Assembly: GCA_903813345.2 (NCBI GenBank)
Contig: CAIIXF020000001.1
Coordinates: 48,315,885 to 48,379,884, forward strand
Reading direction: 5' to 3'
Origin: Owenia fusiformis
Lineage: Eukaryota > Annelida > Polychaeta > Sabellida > Oweniidae
DNA: 64,000 nucleotides
Shown here: piece after piece, positions 1 to 11,600 of the stretch
How the letters are laid out: each line of letters starts with the position of its first letter
How positions within the stretch are numbered: the first letter of the stretch is position 1
Made by a program: the position numbers and the translations under genes
The notes under the pieces: model-generated
Seen by the model: the letters and a program-made list of their open reading frames with translations, nothing else
Databases searched by the model: none
Told to the model about the DNA's origin: nothing

Positions 1-462
1 CATAACTATTCCCGTTATAGAAAAGCTCCATCAACTAGGGACTATGAATGCACTGTCATCTGCATGTGTAGATTATGCACATTATAATTAAATGCTTGCT
101 TCCGTGTCATTGTAGTTGTAGTGTATTATAAACACGATCCTTTAAAGGGAGTCATGATTCTTTAAAGTGAGTCATTACATAAACAAGTTGATTATTTCAA
201 TGTTTTCATGATCAGTATAAGTTCAATGAACTTACAAAACGGTATATTTACGTAGGTGATAACGTATACAGTTGGATCTCCGTATAAAGATTTGCCTACA
301 TGTGTGTGGAACAATTGACCGCAAGCATTTTTTAAAATTAATTGGCTGAGTGGGAACAGTATCCAATCAAATACTTTAACCATCAATTTGAAACACCAAT
401 CAAACCAGTAGGTTCTAGCAATTCCTGGAAACGACCCATTCAGTAGCTCAACATATGACATA
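1..462. other. Left flank, no supported gene
   Basis: I see no gene that I can support here. A minus-strand open frame (461 down to 192) reads smoothly but has no clear splice sites or recognisable family, and its start codon abuts the MITE that follows. Confidence 0.5.
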
Positions 463-683
463 CAGGGTGTTTCATAACGAGCATCTCCAAAAAGTCAATT
501 TGAGAAGAGATGGGTCTATACCATATGTACTATATATGAGCCTATTTTATTCTAGACAAACACATTTGGATCAACTAAACATGCTACAATTCAAGAAAGT
601 ACAAATGGCATCCCTTTGACCTGTATTTATTACAGTCCGAGAAGATCTTTCCTGAGGAAAAGCTCACATTATGAAACACCTTG
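463..683. mobile_element. Mariner-like MITE with TA target duplication
   Basis: The left end CAGGGTGTTTCATAA and the right end TTATGAAACACCTTG are inverted copies with one mismatch. The element is bounded on both sides by TA (461-462 and 684-685). A CAGGGTG-type tip plus a TA duplication is usual for Tc1/mariner-class non-autonomous elements. It is 221 bases long with no coding capacity. Confidence 0.7.
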
Positions 684-816
684 TACGTTTACCTATAAGT
701 ATAAGTATACGTTATAAGTTGTACTTTCACTAGGTGCGAAATCTCTCTATTAGACAGTGTGACATGCTTATAGTATTCACATACCAAATATGAACAAAAT
801 TGCTCCACCACTTTTC

Positions 817-1563
817 AAACTAGATAACGGCAACTCTGCGGAGTAGCAAATCCCAACGAACAATATATCAATTACCGTATTCCAATCAATTATACTCATT
901 ACAGTGGTTAAAATTGAAAAAATTAGATTTTAGAATTGCGAATTCCTGCAAAGCAGCCATTCTGAATTTTCTGAGATACAAATCTGAAAAATAATACCAT
1001 AATTGTGATCTACTCCAAAATTCCTTCAATTTGAGTATAATATAGCCATACTTTGAAGGAATCGAAAAATTATTGCGAAATCATACATTAGACGGCCATT
1101 TTGAATTTTACGAGGCTCAAATCAGAAAAAAGATACAATATTTGCAATCTACTCTTAATTGCCTTTTATTTGAGTATAATAAAGCTATACTTCAGAAAGA
1201 TCTCAAAATTAGCGAAAATTTCTGTTTTCCCCCCATACACAGCCCCTGGTGGTCAGGATGAAAAACACGGAATAAATGTGAAATAGATAAATGTTGTGAA
1301 TATACTACCAAAATTTCAAACAATAGAATTAATTACTTTGGTTTAGAATGAAAAATTTATGATTTTTGCGAAAAAGTCCCGTCATTTTTTTTTTGCGTAA
1401 AACTATTCACCAATATACATCTTTCCACTAAATATGAAGAAAATCCGTCTACTAGTATTTGAGTTATCTTCCGGACAGACGGACGGACTGACTGACTGAC
1501 GGACAGATGGACGGACGGAGGGCTTCACTATATCCCTATCGAACTTCGTTCGTTGGGATAATA
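817..1563 (-). repeat. Interspersed repeat family A, near full-length copy
   Basis: This block is the reverse complement of 47111-47888 along almost its whole length. The copies share a stretch rich in GTCC/GTCT tetramers next to an ATCCCAACGAAC-type end, and a terminal segment that reads GGGATTTGCTAC then GTTATCTAGTT. Inside it lie short open frames that match between copies only because the DNA matches, so they are not genes. The short inverted ends suggest a DNA-transposon derivative. Confidence 0.75.
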
Positions 1564-1849
1564 ATAGCAAAAATCTTAAAATAGCATGCAAAGGCCGCCA
1601 TTTTTCAAGATGCCATATGCTTCTTCGATATCTACATTTCTAGTTTTATTAATGTCCTATTTAATTTTTTTACATATAAAACATATTGCTATTACAGTTT
1701 TACATATTGTACCTAAATTACTGTAAAATTGGCACTCAAATGGCCACCTTTAGCATGCTGCCGGCGAGTGGAGTCGCCCGTGCTTTACTATCCCGTGTGA
1801 CTGCCGGCGAATCCGGTCGACACAGTTTAAACTTTTAAAAACTTCACTT

Positions 1850-1914
1850 TTTCGCGCCATTCTTATTATCCAATAAGATTACATGTCTGATTCAGTGCCA
1901 TACGTGACTTCCGG
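1850..1914 (+). promoter_or_regulatory. Promoter-like cluster: E2F, CCAAT and ETS motifs
   Basis: TTTCGCGCC at 1850-1858 matches an E2F site, CCAAT lies at 1870-1874 and ACTTCCGG, an ETS site, at 1907-1914. The cluster is about 90-150 bases upstream of an ATGGCGG start context at 2006. It could drive the helicase/glycosyltransferase gene or belong to the surrounding transposon-like segment. Sites were read by eye; activity is inferred. Confidence 0.4.
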
Positions 1915-2005
1915 GTAACCTAGAAATGCGATGTTTTGAAGAAAAATTGTCAATTCAACAATTTAAAGGGTGTTTTAGCCGAGAAATGTGGAGGAATCAA
2001 ACAAA

Positions 2006-2104
2006 ATGGCGGCTAAATACGATCATAATGAAATTGTGGAGGATATGGACTGTGATTTTGAGCTCTTTAAGCTTTTGGAAACTGATAATAGACATCTAAA
2101 ATAG
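2006..2104 (+). CDS. Short acidic ORF of 32 codons, uncertain
   Basis: The ORF starts in an ATGGCGGC context and is rich in Asp and Glu. It stops at TAG before any clear splice donor. Downstream a second acidic stretch (DLDSDL) can be read in another frame. Acidic N-termini of this type occur in piggyBac-derived transposases, and the ORF sits between the 14-bp inverted repeats at 1747 and 2442. It may be a degenerate transposase start or an upstream ORF. I cannot connect it by splicing to the exon at 2796. Confidence 0.25.
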   Translation: MAAKYDHNEIVEDMDCDFELFKLLETDNRHLK

Positions 2105-2464
2105 AAACTAGAATATTTTCTGAACTGAAAAGTTGAATATTAGATCGCTGCAAATTCAGACTTGGATTCTGATCTGACACTGAGTCTTCCAAGGGGCGTA
2201 GCGGTGGTATCTGGAGGAGTATTCATAGTTTAGTATGCACAGTTGTGTTTATTTATTAAAAAAAAAAAAATGAGACATATATAATCACGGTAACAGACAT
2301 TGTATCTTCCTTTTGTAAAAATTTTATCCAGATTCATTCAGTAGTAATTGAGATATTTATCATAAGTCCAGTATATCATTTCCTTGCAAAATAAGTCAGT
2401 CACACACGATGAAATGGCCAAATTAAGTCAGCATGCTAAAGGTTAAGTGAGTGGCCATTTTGAA

Positions 2465-2766
2465 AATCGGCTTTCGAGCAGAACTTCTAGGGTATGTGTG
2501 TACAAAATATGAACAAAATCAGGCAAACGGTATTTGAGTTATTGCCCAGACAGACGGATGGACAGACATACGTACAGACATATATATGGACGGATATATG
2601 GGCGGACGGACGGAGGTGTTCCCTATATCCCTCCGAACTTCGTTTGTACATGCATCTTTTGGCAATACAATCTATGGTGGCCATATGATTTCTCGCAGTG
2701 TCGTCCGACACTCATTTGAAGTTCAATGGGATTTGCTACACCTTGGCGTTGCTATTATCTAGTTTT
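2465..2766. repeat. Family A repeat fragments just upstream of an exon
   Basis: A minus-oriented fragment with the GACGGACGG tetramer run (about 2490-2650) is followed by a plus-oriented end fragment reading GGGATTTGCTAC then TTATCTAGTT (2727-2763). The end fragment lies about 30 bases upstream of the splice acceptor of the exon at 2796. Confidence 0.6.
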
Positions 2767-2795
2767 AATATTGAATCTCTTGACTTACTTTCAAG

Positions 2796-3008
2796 GGTCA
2801 GAGTACAACAAAAATTCAACAACCTGCTACGACTCAAGCTGCTTCAGCAAAGTCTACAAATGTTGTACCATCTTTGGAAGCACTTAATAACCAACCTATT
2901 GCATCAAATTCTATTGGACAGACTTCTAACACTTTAATGCATGGTGGAACCAAGAGATCCCACGACAGCTCGGAGAACAGCATACATTCAGCTAAACAAG
3001 CAAAACAG
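2796..3008 (+). CDS. Upstream exon a of the helicase/TAGT gene
   Basis: This is a 213-base exon, phase 0 on both sides, bounded by a pyrimidine-rich acceptor (ctttcaag) and the donor CAG/gtaaaaatc. It encodes a low-complexity, Ser/Thr/Gln/Asn-rich segment that starts GQSTTK and ends AKQAKQ. It is closely related to the exon at 3323, and the preceding intron sequence is shared too, so the pair is a tandem duplication. The frame continues into exons 5426 and 8653 without a stop. No function is recognisable; a disordered N-terminal linker is likely. The exon that precedes it was not found. Confidence 0.65.
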
Positions 3009-3322
3009 GTAAAAATCATTAGTAAATTGAGAAACTTATCAATCCAGATAAAAAAGTACAAGTAGGTTCAGCACAGATATGTAAGCACAATGACCGAAGG
3101 ATTAAACATAAATTCTTGAGAAATACAGCACAAGGAACTACTTCAAGATCTTTCATCAATGATTAAGACATTTGTCCAATGTAAAAGAGATTTTCTCCCA
3201 AGATCTGAGTGTCTCAACGTAAATCTGCTGTCATGAAAACAAAATAAGTTTGATGGGATTTGCTACGCCTTGACATTCCTATTATCTAGTTTTAATATTA
3301 ATTTTCTTGATTTACTTTCAAG

Positions 3323-3457
3323 GGTCAGAGTACAACAAAGAAGCCTACAAAAATTCAACAAGCTGCAACGAAAGCAAAGTCTACAAATGTTGTACCATCT
3401 TTGGAAGCACATAACCACTTTACACAGAAGCTTCATGCAGCTAAACAAACAAAACAG
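3323..3457 (+). CDS. Upstream exon b, duplicate of exon a
   Basis: This is a 135-base phase 0-0 exon with the same acceptor (ctttcaag) and donor (CAG/gtaaaaatc) as the exon at 2796. It encodes GQSTTKKPTK, a shared KSTNVVPSLEA segment and a KQTKQ end. Compared with exon a it lacks a central block of about 26 residues. Both copies are preceded by the same TE-derived sequence (GGGATTTGCTAC to TTATCTAGTTT), so the duplication unit included the intron edge. They may be mutually exclusive or both included; both choices keep the frame. Confidence 0.65.
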
Positions 3458-5425
3458 GTAAAAATCATTTGTCAATTGAGAAGCTTATCAATCCACAGAA
3501 AACAAGACACAGAGTGAACAGAATCGCACCCTTGAATATAATACAGTTTTCATGACAAACAAGATTTTCAGAATGAAAATCTAAAATGACAGCCTAAGAT
3601 CTAAACTTTTAAACTTAGAAACATCCCTGAAAATTTTTGATGAATCCATGAAACGGTTTGCCTGGAAACCTGTAGACAAGCCTTGACAGACAAGATTTTA
3701 GGACAGAAAATCCAAAATGGCCAACATAACATTTATCCATTTTTACAATGCAAATAGTACATACATGTATGTCTTACAAGATTCAGCACATCTAGAAAAG
3801 AAATGTTCTACAAAATCTGAGATTCTCATAGAGAATCTGCTTTCATAAAGGTGTCAATACGGTACATCATCGAAAAAAATTGAATATCACAAAATTCAAG
3901 TTCAGGGGTATATATATATATATAATAGCCATTTTCAAGCGAAGAGCCCATATAATGACTATATTTCCACGTTCCCCTTCATTCCTAACACTATATGTAA
4001 CACATGTTTTGCGTGTTGATCTTTAAATATCACTACGCCAAGATAGGGACTCTTTTTTAGGTGAAATTCCTGCTTCATCGATAAAAAATTAATGAATAAA
4101 GTAGTTCAAGTTTAAGAGACTATACACTTCAAACTTTTTTCTAAGAATGGTACATTTAAAAAGTAGTTGCCCTAAACTTTACATCAAAGTAATAGGTGAG
4201 CTTTTGAACCAGGAGTCATAGGGGAGTTTTCTGTATTGATGTTGAACAAAAATAACTTAAAACGTGAATCTTATCTACAGAGGTTTTAAGCCAAATGGTC
4301 CAAAAGTGGATTTCACGAGACAGATGGACAAATCAATGTTAACTAAAATGGCCGAAAATAAAAAAATGGATATAATTTTTTGCCGATGTTTTATACAACT
4401 ACTCTTTACAGTGACATGGCTTTTAACAATGCAGGACACCTGAAATTACCTGTAAAGCTAGGAAATGGGCCAAAAGTGAATTTCGCAAGACAAAAATGGC
4501 GACCATTTTGAAGATAGGCAAGCTTTTGAACCAGGAGTCATAGGGGAGTTTTCTGTATTGATGTTTAACAAAAATAACTTAAAAAGGGAATCCTATCCAC
4601 AGAGGTTTTAAAGCAAATAGTCCAAAAGTGGATTTTGCGAGACAGATGGAGAAATCAATGTTAACTAAAATGGCTGAAAATAAAAAACGAATATAATTTT
4701 TTGCTGATTTTTTAACATCCATGCGAAGATTGAACAAAGGACACACTATTTCAATAATAAAATGACATATCTAATGTGCTACTTCAATGTTTTAGCATAT
4801 CAAAAATATTTTGCAACCTGAGTGATGTCATCGATGACATTTTTCTCTGAACCATTTTCATGTATTGATGAGTTCATTTCTCACTTATTTATGAACTGAT
4901 TTTCTTAATTTTTTCGGCAAAAAACATGTGAGTATGAATGCTATGACTTATCGCTTATTAAAAGATACGTGTAACCTCTAAAAGTTAGTTTTAAAGAAAT
5001 TCACGAATTTTCAAACAAAAGGTCCTTCAAAAACCACTTTTTGTAATTAAAATAAAAAGTTTCACATATCAGACTTTGATAACATTTGGTAAGACTACAA
5101 TATAAGCCAAAGTGGTTTAAACTTTATATGGGGACTTTAAGAGAATTTTTTATTTTGTAATAACCAGTCGGTCAATCCTCTTCCTATTGCAACTGGATAA
5201 TGATAACATCATAGTGATACAACAACATTTGTAAAAAATATGATCAAAATCTAATGTCTGGAACTTAAGCTATGCGGACACAGTACTGCATCCTTAAATG
5301 TCAATTACAGGTATCAAATCTCATAAATGTAGTTTTACTTTTCAGTGATGAAAATGTAATCAAAAATACATGTGCTGTATAATAAAAAAAGTGATCAAAT
5401 AATTTAATGCCATATATATTTACAG
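3458..5425. other. Intron with non-coding repeats
   Basis: No coding signal was seen here. The intron contains a short TA run (3910-3925) and a duplicated segment (separate entry). Several stretches resemble the generic AAAATGGCCACC-type dispersed repeats found elsewhere in the window. Confidence 0.6.
4195..4720 (+). repeat. Segmental tandem duplication, about 322-base offset
   Basis: A block of about 205 bases that starts near GAGCTTTTGAACCAGG (4199) recurs at about 4521 with few differences. It includes the landmarks AGTCATAGGGGAG and AATCAATGTTAAC. No frame is open across it. Confidence 0.7.
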
Positions 5426-5522
5426 CACAGCGATACAGTGACACAACCAAACAGTGAAGCAAGAGAGGCAAATACTAATGATTCAGCAAAAGAAAACAAG
5501 AGAGAAACTCAATTATCAAATG
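5426..5522 (+). CDS. Upstream exon c of the helicase/TAGT gene
   Basis: This is a 97-base exon with acceptor tttacag and donor AATG/gtaagag. It enters in phase 0 and leaves in phase 1; the exon at 8653 enters in the complementary phase, giving an alanine codon across the junction. The encoded 32 residues are polar (HSDTVTQPNSEAREAN and onward), like the two preceding exons. Together the exons add about 156 residues upstream of the methionine at 8673, so that methionine is probably internal. Confidence 0.6.
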
Positions 5523-5927
5523 GTAAGAGTTATATCATTAAATTTGGATGTTCGATTTATGTTTGCTAAGCGACCAATTCAAAAATTCAATGTTGTAGAG
5601 CTAACTATATTTTAAAAGGTACTCTTCCTGTTACCTATATATAACAAATGTTGAACATTGTGGCATTTTATGAGTTATCCAAACACAACAATAAGCCAAT
5701 GGTATTTCTCATTTTCTTTTGGACTATCATATTTTCCTTCATAAGGGGTTTATTAAAGTGAACGACTTTTGTGCTAGGTGTGGATCAGATACAATAATAA
5801 CATTACAAATGGGTTGGCATAAAAACCCTTGTTATCAGTACCATACTACCTAATGATGCATTTATAGTTTTGACAAAAAATTCATTCAGTTATGTAAGGT
5901 CTGTTGGAATGGGTTTCGAGATCTCAG

Positions 5928-6333
5928 CCCGGGGGGTTCACTCCAATATACCTCTTAATACCTATGTGCCGCGCCAAAGACCCCCCTTTTGAGTATTTTT
6001 CCATGTCAATTTCCTCTCAAGATTGAAAGTTTCCATGTATACTTCCTCTCACACTTATAGAAAGGAGTAAATTTCCTGAAATATTGGTACATTAACTACA
6101 AAATCCACGTTTTTGATGATTTGTCCCTGACTTCCCCAACTGATTTCACCAATTTATTAAATTTTTTTGTAGGAAAAGTGATTATTGACTTATATTAAAA
6201 AAGGCTCTCTCTTCGACAAATTTTCCATGTTTTTTTTCCTCTGAGATTGGCCAGGTTCCATGGTTTATGCCCTAAGCCAAAATTGTCTGGGCTGCACATA
6301 CCTACCCAAATTATTAAGAGTAAACCCCCCGGG
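5928..6333. mobile_element. hAT-like MITE with 8-bp target duplication
   Basis: The left tip CCCGGGGGGTTCACTC and the right tip GAGTAAACCCCCCGGG are inverted copies with one mismatch. The direct repeat GATCTCAG flanks both sides (5920-5927 and 6334-6341). An 8-bp duplication is typical of hAT transposons. The 406-base interior (ACCTATGTGCCGCG, poly-C) resembles the G-run MITE at 35918. Confidence 0.8.
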
Positions 6334-7585
6334 GATCTCAGTCACTTTCAGTTTTATTTCCTGGGATTTCACAGTGATTAGCGATGATTGACTGACTGAT
6401 TTTATAGTATTAATGAAGATTAATGCCTGATGATATTTTACTTCAATAATTTCGATCCATTTGTCATCAAAAATTGTATAAAACTTAAGAACTCTTATCC
6501 CGGATTACATACTGAGTTACTGGGCATTTTATAACACCAAGAAATAAAGTGAAGGGGGTGCCCATTGTGGTTGGGCAGTTTTTAGGGAGAATACGGTAGT
6601 TTCATCTATAGCAAAAATCAACTTTACATTCAGGAGATATATCAAACAACATTTTAGTCGTCCATCAATTATCATTTATACCCACCTTTTCCACTTTCAT
6701 CATATATGGCATAATTGATCAGATGGTGATAATATTTGAGACTGAATCATAGTACTGTTCATAATTTTATCACAGAACTTTTTAGAAAAAATTGTCAGGG
6801 TGGTGAACAATAAAATACAGCTCCCATCATTAGCGCCTGGGCATTTAACAAATCCAAAATACATCCTTCAGACCATTGTAATTTTAGCGCCAATATATGA
6901 AAGACGTCAAATATCCCCAGGAATTTCATGTATGGCAATTTTTCTTCCCAAGTATGGCTTATTCGCAAGATCAGAAAAAAGTATATGTAACATTATTTTT
7001 TTACAATAATGATATGGATTGTCATTGGAGAGTTTACAATACCATTGATAAAATGAAGCAAATATCTAACTAAACAATATTGAAGAAATACCCAGAGGAG
7101 CCCCTCGAATTGAAGGAAATGTTTCCCCAATTATCTTCATTATTTTCACTAGAAACTGTTGGATATTGATCTAGTTATACTTTATATTTATAATATAACA
7201 ACAGATCATTATTTTTCATATAAAGGACATGAGAATATGGAGAAATGTTAAAAAGAAACAAGAAAATTAAAGACATATGCAGAAAACCTACACAGCAGCT
7301 CTCTTGGTTAAATGCTAAAACAAAATTCTTAAACCTGAACATTTCCTACAATCATTCATTATACTATTTTGAGATAATATTGGTTTAGTATAGTATGGAA
7401 ATCACCCAATAAGAGATTTATCAGGAAAAATATACTGCAGACAAGGAAACAAATGTTTGAATTATGTGAAACCTACTGTAAATTTAAAAAAAAAGTTGAT
7501 TATTTGAACAGTTTACTTTCTTGGTATATCATATTGGGTATAGACATTTTTGATATTGGCACTGATTTGAAAATCACAATAGACA

Positions 7586-8012
7586 AGATGCGAGTAGAAA
7601 TGAGATTGATTTAAGTCATTAAATATTCAAAATTCAGTCAAAATGATGTCATATTTGAAATCTACATGTAAAAATACATCTAAAAATATGGTTTCGAAAA
7701 TTGATTTTCAACTTTGAAAATTTAATATTTTTTTGAAAATGTGACTTCTAGTTCGGGTTGATTCCCCATAGACCCCATATTACAAAATCACAAAAAGTGA
7801 AATATCTTTTCTTGTATTGGACATATAACATTTTCTTTTACTGGACATAGTTTAATTTGCATAACTATTCGATACATTAGGGCTATATGAAAATTGAACC
7901 ACTAAAACAGATGTAATTTAAGTTAAAGGGAACTTTCTACTATATACCCGCCATGCTATCTGACCCGAGCGAGCCACCTGGTGGTGAAACTGGTAACTAC
8001 CTACTCACATTT
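7586..8012 (+). mobile_element. MITE family B, copy 1 (AGATGCGAGTAG ends)
   Basis: This copy of about 430 bases recurs at 21253-21662 and 50727-51149. The left end reads AGATGCGAGTAG, and the right end is a weaker inverse (CTACTCACATTT here, CTACTTGCATCT in copy 2). Shared internal landmarks include GATTCCCCATAGA and GAGCCACCTGGTGG. No protein is encoded. Confidence 0.7.
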
Positions 8013-8652
8013 GCGTTATTAGCACAGACAGCAGCACAAAAGGATAGTTTCTAAATAGCAGAAAAATCAATGAAATCTAGTGCTGCCATCTTTTATTCAG
8101 CTTTTAACTTGGGCTAGAGTTCCATTCAGTTACATGCTAAAATCTTGGAAAAGTGGCTTAATTTCATGATTCATCAAACTGTGTTAGTTGAATCTGTATA
8201 AAACTTGAATGATATACCACATGATGACCCTGTTTATGTACATGTTGTGATTAAACATGCAAATGTTGATTAACATACAAGTAATCCATGGTTTTAAAGA
8301 ATTTTAGCATTGCATCTATGGAGATTTGGCCCAAGTTTTTTAAAATTGTCATAGAAAATTATTCAAATTACATAACTTTGTAAATCAAAGCTATTAAAGG
8401 AGAAAACAATGAAATGAATTCAAAAATGCCATTTAAAAGAAGGTAATGTAAGTCATTGGAGGTCTAATATGCAAGTCTCTTAAAATCTCACGAAAAACGA
8501 GATTTAGCGAGATTTCAAAAGCTATATGGAAACTATACTATTGTTTAAATCAAATAACTACCACCAAAATTCAAGGGGAGATCACTGTATATAGTAAGCA
8601 TACTAAATGTAGACCTTATCATGTTATCTTGAAATCATCTTTTATGTTTCAG

Positions 8653-11600
8653 CAATACCAGATAAAAAACAAATGGAGGCAAAACATGGAAAGCAAAAGA
8701 TTGTAGGTGAAAATATTTTTCACCTTTCCGATAGGACAGACGATTCTCATGAGAAAAAAGAAGAAAATGAATATGATAAAACTGATCAACAGACTGAAAC
8801 TAACTTTTATGAGCCAGTGGATTTATATCAAATGTCAAAAGAAATGCTAGACATTCATCCAGATGAAACGCAAGTAAGAAATTCCTATTTTCCCATTCAA
8901 GAGTTTCTGGCACAAGACATAATAAACAGAATTTCTCTCATACTCACAGAGTACAAATCAGAGAGAAACATAGATTCCGATACAATTCCAACTTCTTTAG
9001 ATGAGTTTGAAAGGTTTGATTTTCGTATATATACTGCAAGATATACAATGTTACGAGATCAAACTATAGCTAGGTTGTGTCAAAGGGAAATGGCTTGTTT
9101 TCCAGAGGAATCATACAACAATCCAAATGAGCTATATAATAAAGAGGGTAAAAAAAAGGTCAAGACATATGATATGAGTTTTGAGAAGGACTTTAATGAA
9201 TTCAAAAAACAAGCCGAGCAAAATCCTAAAATGCTCCACCTAGTTATTGCTGATGAAGCACACTGGGGATCAGATAAATCTACTGAAGAAGTAAGCCGTG
9301 CAAATGAAACATTTGTCAATTCTTGGAAAAATGATAAACATGGTAATGTCATTGTTCTTCAAGTTACAGCTACACCTTTCAACTTATTAAGTGATAACAC
9401 ACGACTTCCAAGCAAAAAGTACTGTGCAACTAGCATTGTCAACAATGAACTCATTTTGGTCCAGCAATTGGAAAAATCAAAACACTTAATGCAAGGCAAC
9501 AATATTGTGACTCAACTCGTTGGACCAAAAAATGATTTACACCATGTTAGATGGTCTGAAGCATTGAAACACCGCTTAGAGCAAGGTATAGTAGTCACTC
9601 TACAAATTCCCCAAAAGAAAAGTAAAGGTTCTTTTGATCAAGTTTGGCTTGAAGTTAGGAACAAAAAACTCTGTAAAAGCAAAGATTTGAAACCCAGTGA
9701 ACTTACCATACGAGGTGAAAATGGAATAGTTAAAGTGAGGCATGGGGGAAATATTCTAGCTGCCATAAAATATGGTAGTAGCACCCATTTAGAGTTTATT
9801 GATGAAAATGATTCAAACAGATTTAGCACAGAGTTTAACATCAAATTGGAATATGGAGAAGATGTGTTTCAATTGTCTACAAGAACAGAGACAGAACACA
9901 AAAACTTCATGAAATATTGCCCAAAAGAGGAGTGCATGATACTTGACAGAAAACCAGCTGAAAGTTATCAAGTATTGGGTGGTCTCAAGTTTGTGCAAGA
10001 CATCCATTACTTGATGGTGATTGGAATATGCAAGGCTTCACAGCTAGGGACCTTGAATACTAAAAACAAAAGGTATCTTTCCTTGACATTCTACTACAAC
10101 AGTATAAGAAACAAAGAGAAAGATGAGCAACTAATCAGATATGACAAAAACTTTTCTGATCTCTCTTCTGATCTCAGTAAGAACTCTGCAACACAAATAA
10201 ACACAAATCTGGATAGCCTTCTGGCTTCAGAATATGCTTTCTTCATACTAAGCAATGAAGGACTTCAGTCTTTAAAATTGCAAATTTCCTCACATCAGAG
10301 GGTCTCAATTCCCAAAACAATTTTTGAATCTTGGATTAAAAAAATCCATAAACTTCGAGAAGAGAGAACAACAACTTTTGCAAAAAATTTGGATGAGAAT
10401 CATGGGCAAAACCTGAAATTGATTTTTGAAGAAGTCAAAGATGCCTTGAAGAATATTCCACAAAGATCATTCAACAGTAATATATACATTAGACTCATGA
10501 AAAATATCATATATGGAGACGATTGTGAAATTGGTCCAGATTGTCCAGAAAAGCTTGAGAAAGATCAGTTGCTAGCTGCCTTTGATGTTTGTCTGAAAGA
10601 ATCCGAAACATTGAGAATAGTAGATGATTTGATTCAGGATCAAAGCGCTCTGAAAAGTGGGTTGAAGGGTAAAATGAAAATCATCAGGGCAACTGGTAAA
10701 AAAAATGGAGATAAAATTTATAAGATTTTGTGTCTAGCAAGAAAGGTAGCTGGTGGGACGGACAAAAACTACATGTTTGAGATTATTCGAGATTATTCCA
10801 ACTTCCAAATACGCGACATTAACAATGAAGATGACACTTCAGCACTTTATCGTATACGGCAAGTTTTACAGACCAATGACTGCCAACATGTAGATGAAAA
10901 TGAGGAATCAAGAGAAATGTGCCAGTGTAAGCGGTTGGAATATGAATCTAAATCGCTTGAATGCAAAAATTGTAAGCATAGACACAAATCAGTGACACAA
11001 TATTCTGACCTAGAAAATCTCCCATGTATTCTTATTCTAGTACAGAAAGGTAGAATGGGTGATACATTCCCTTCAAGTTTAAATACAATGGATTTGAGAC
11101 TACACTTTCAAGACTCAAAAAATCCACCCTACTTCAATGCAATAGTGCAGGAACTTGGAAGATTGTGTCGATACTCAGAAGAAATGCCACTCAATGAACT
11201 GCCATATGTGCTCATTGGAAAACATCTATATGAAAACTTTGAAAATTCTCTCGACTCAAGTGCTGTTTACTATGGATACATAGAGCAAAAGCCAAGCATG
11301 TTGGATCGCAGATTAAAAGCTGACAACAAAGCTGGTGGAAAAGGTGCTGATGTAGATAATGAAACAAAGCATTTTAACAGAATACTTCTGAGTGCAGAAC
11401 CACAAATAGGGAAGACCGGCACCTATCTAAAAGTAATTTCACTCATAAAAAAAATTATAAGACAAAATGTGAAACCACAAACCGCTTTGGAAGAATGTAC
11501 TGTAAGTGATGAGGAGCTCTCAGATGACAGTACTGACAATGAGAGTGGTGATGAAACAATTCCAGACTCGAAACAAGACAAATCAAAGTTCTGGCTTTAT

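Larger units (their letters stand above)
1747..2442 (+). mobile_element. Possible piggyBac-like remnant with 14-bp inverted ends
   Basis: The left end CCTTTAGCATGCTG is repeated as a perfect inverse at the right end (2429-2442), followed by TTAA at 2443-2446. A CCY start and TTAA target are piggyBac features, but no TTAA flanks the left end, so the assignment is tentative. The interior has a promoter-like block and a short acidic open frame. An alternative is that this is simply the promoter and first exon of the downstream helicase gene. Confidence 0.4.

Noticed and set aside
192-461. Minus-strand 89-codon open frame with aromatic-rich sequence
   Set aside because: It starts at the edge of the MITE, has no clear splice signals and matches no family I know; a chance ORF cannot be excluded.
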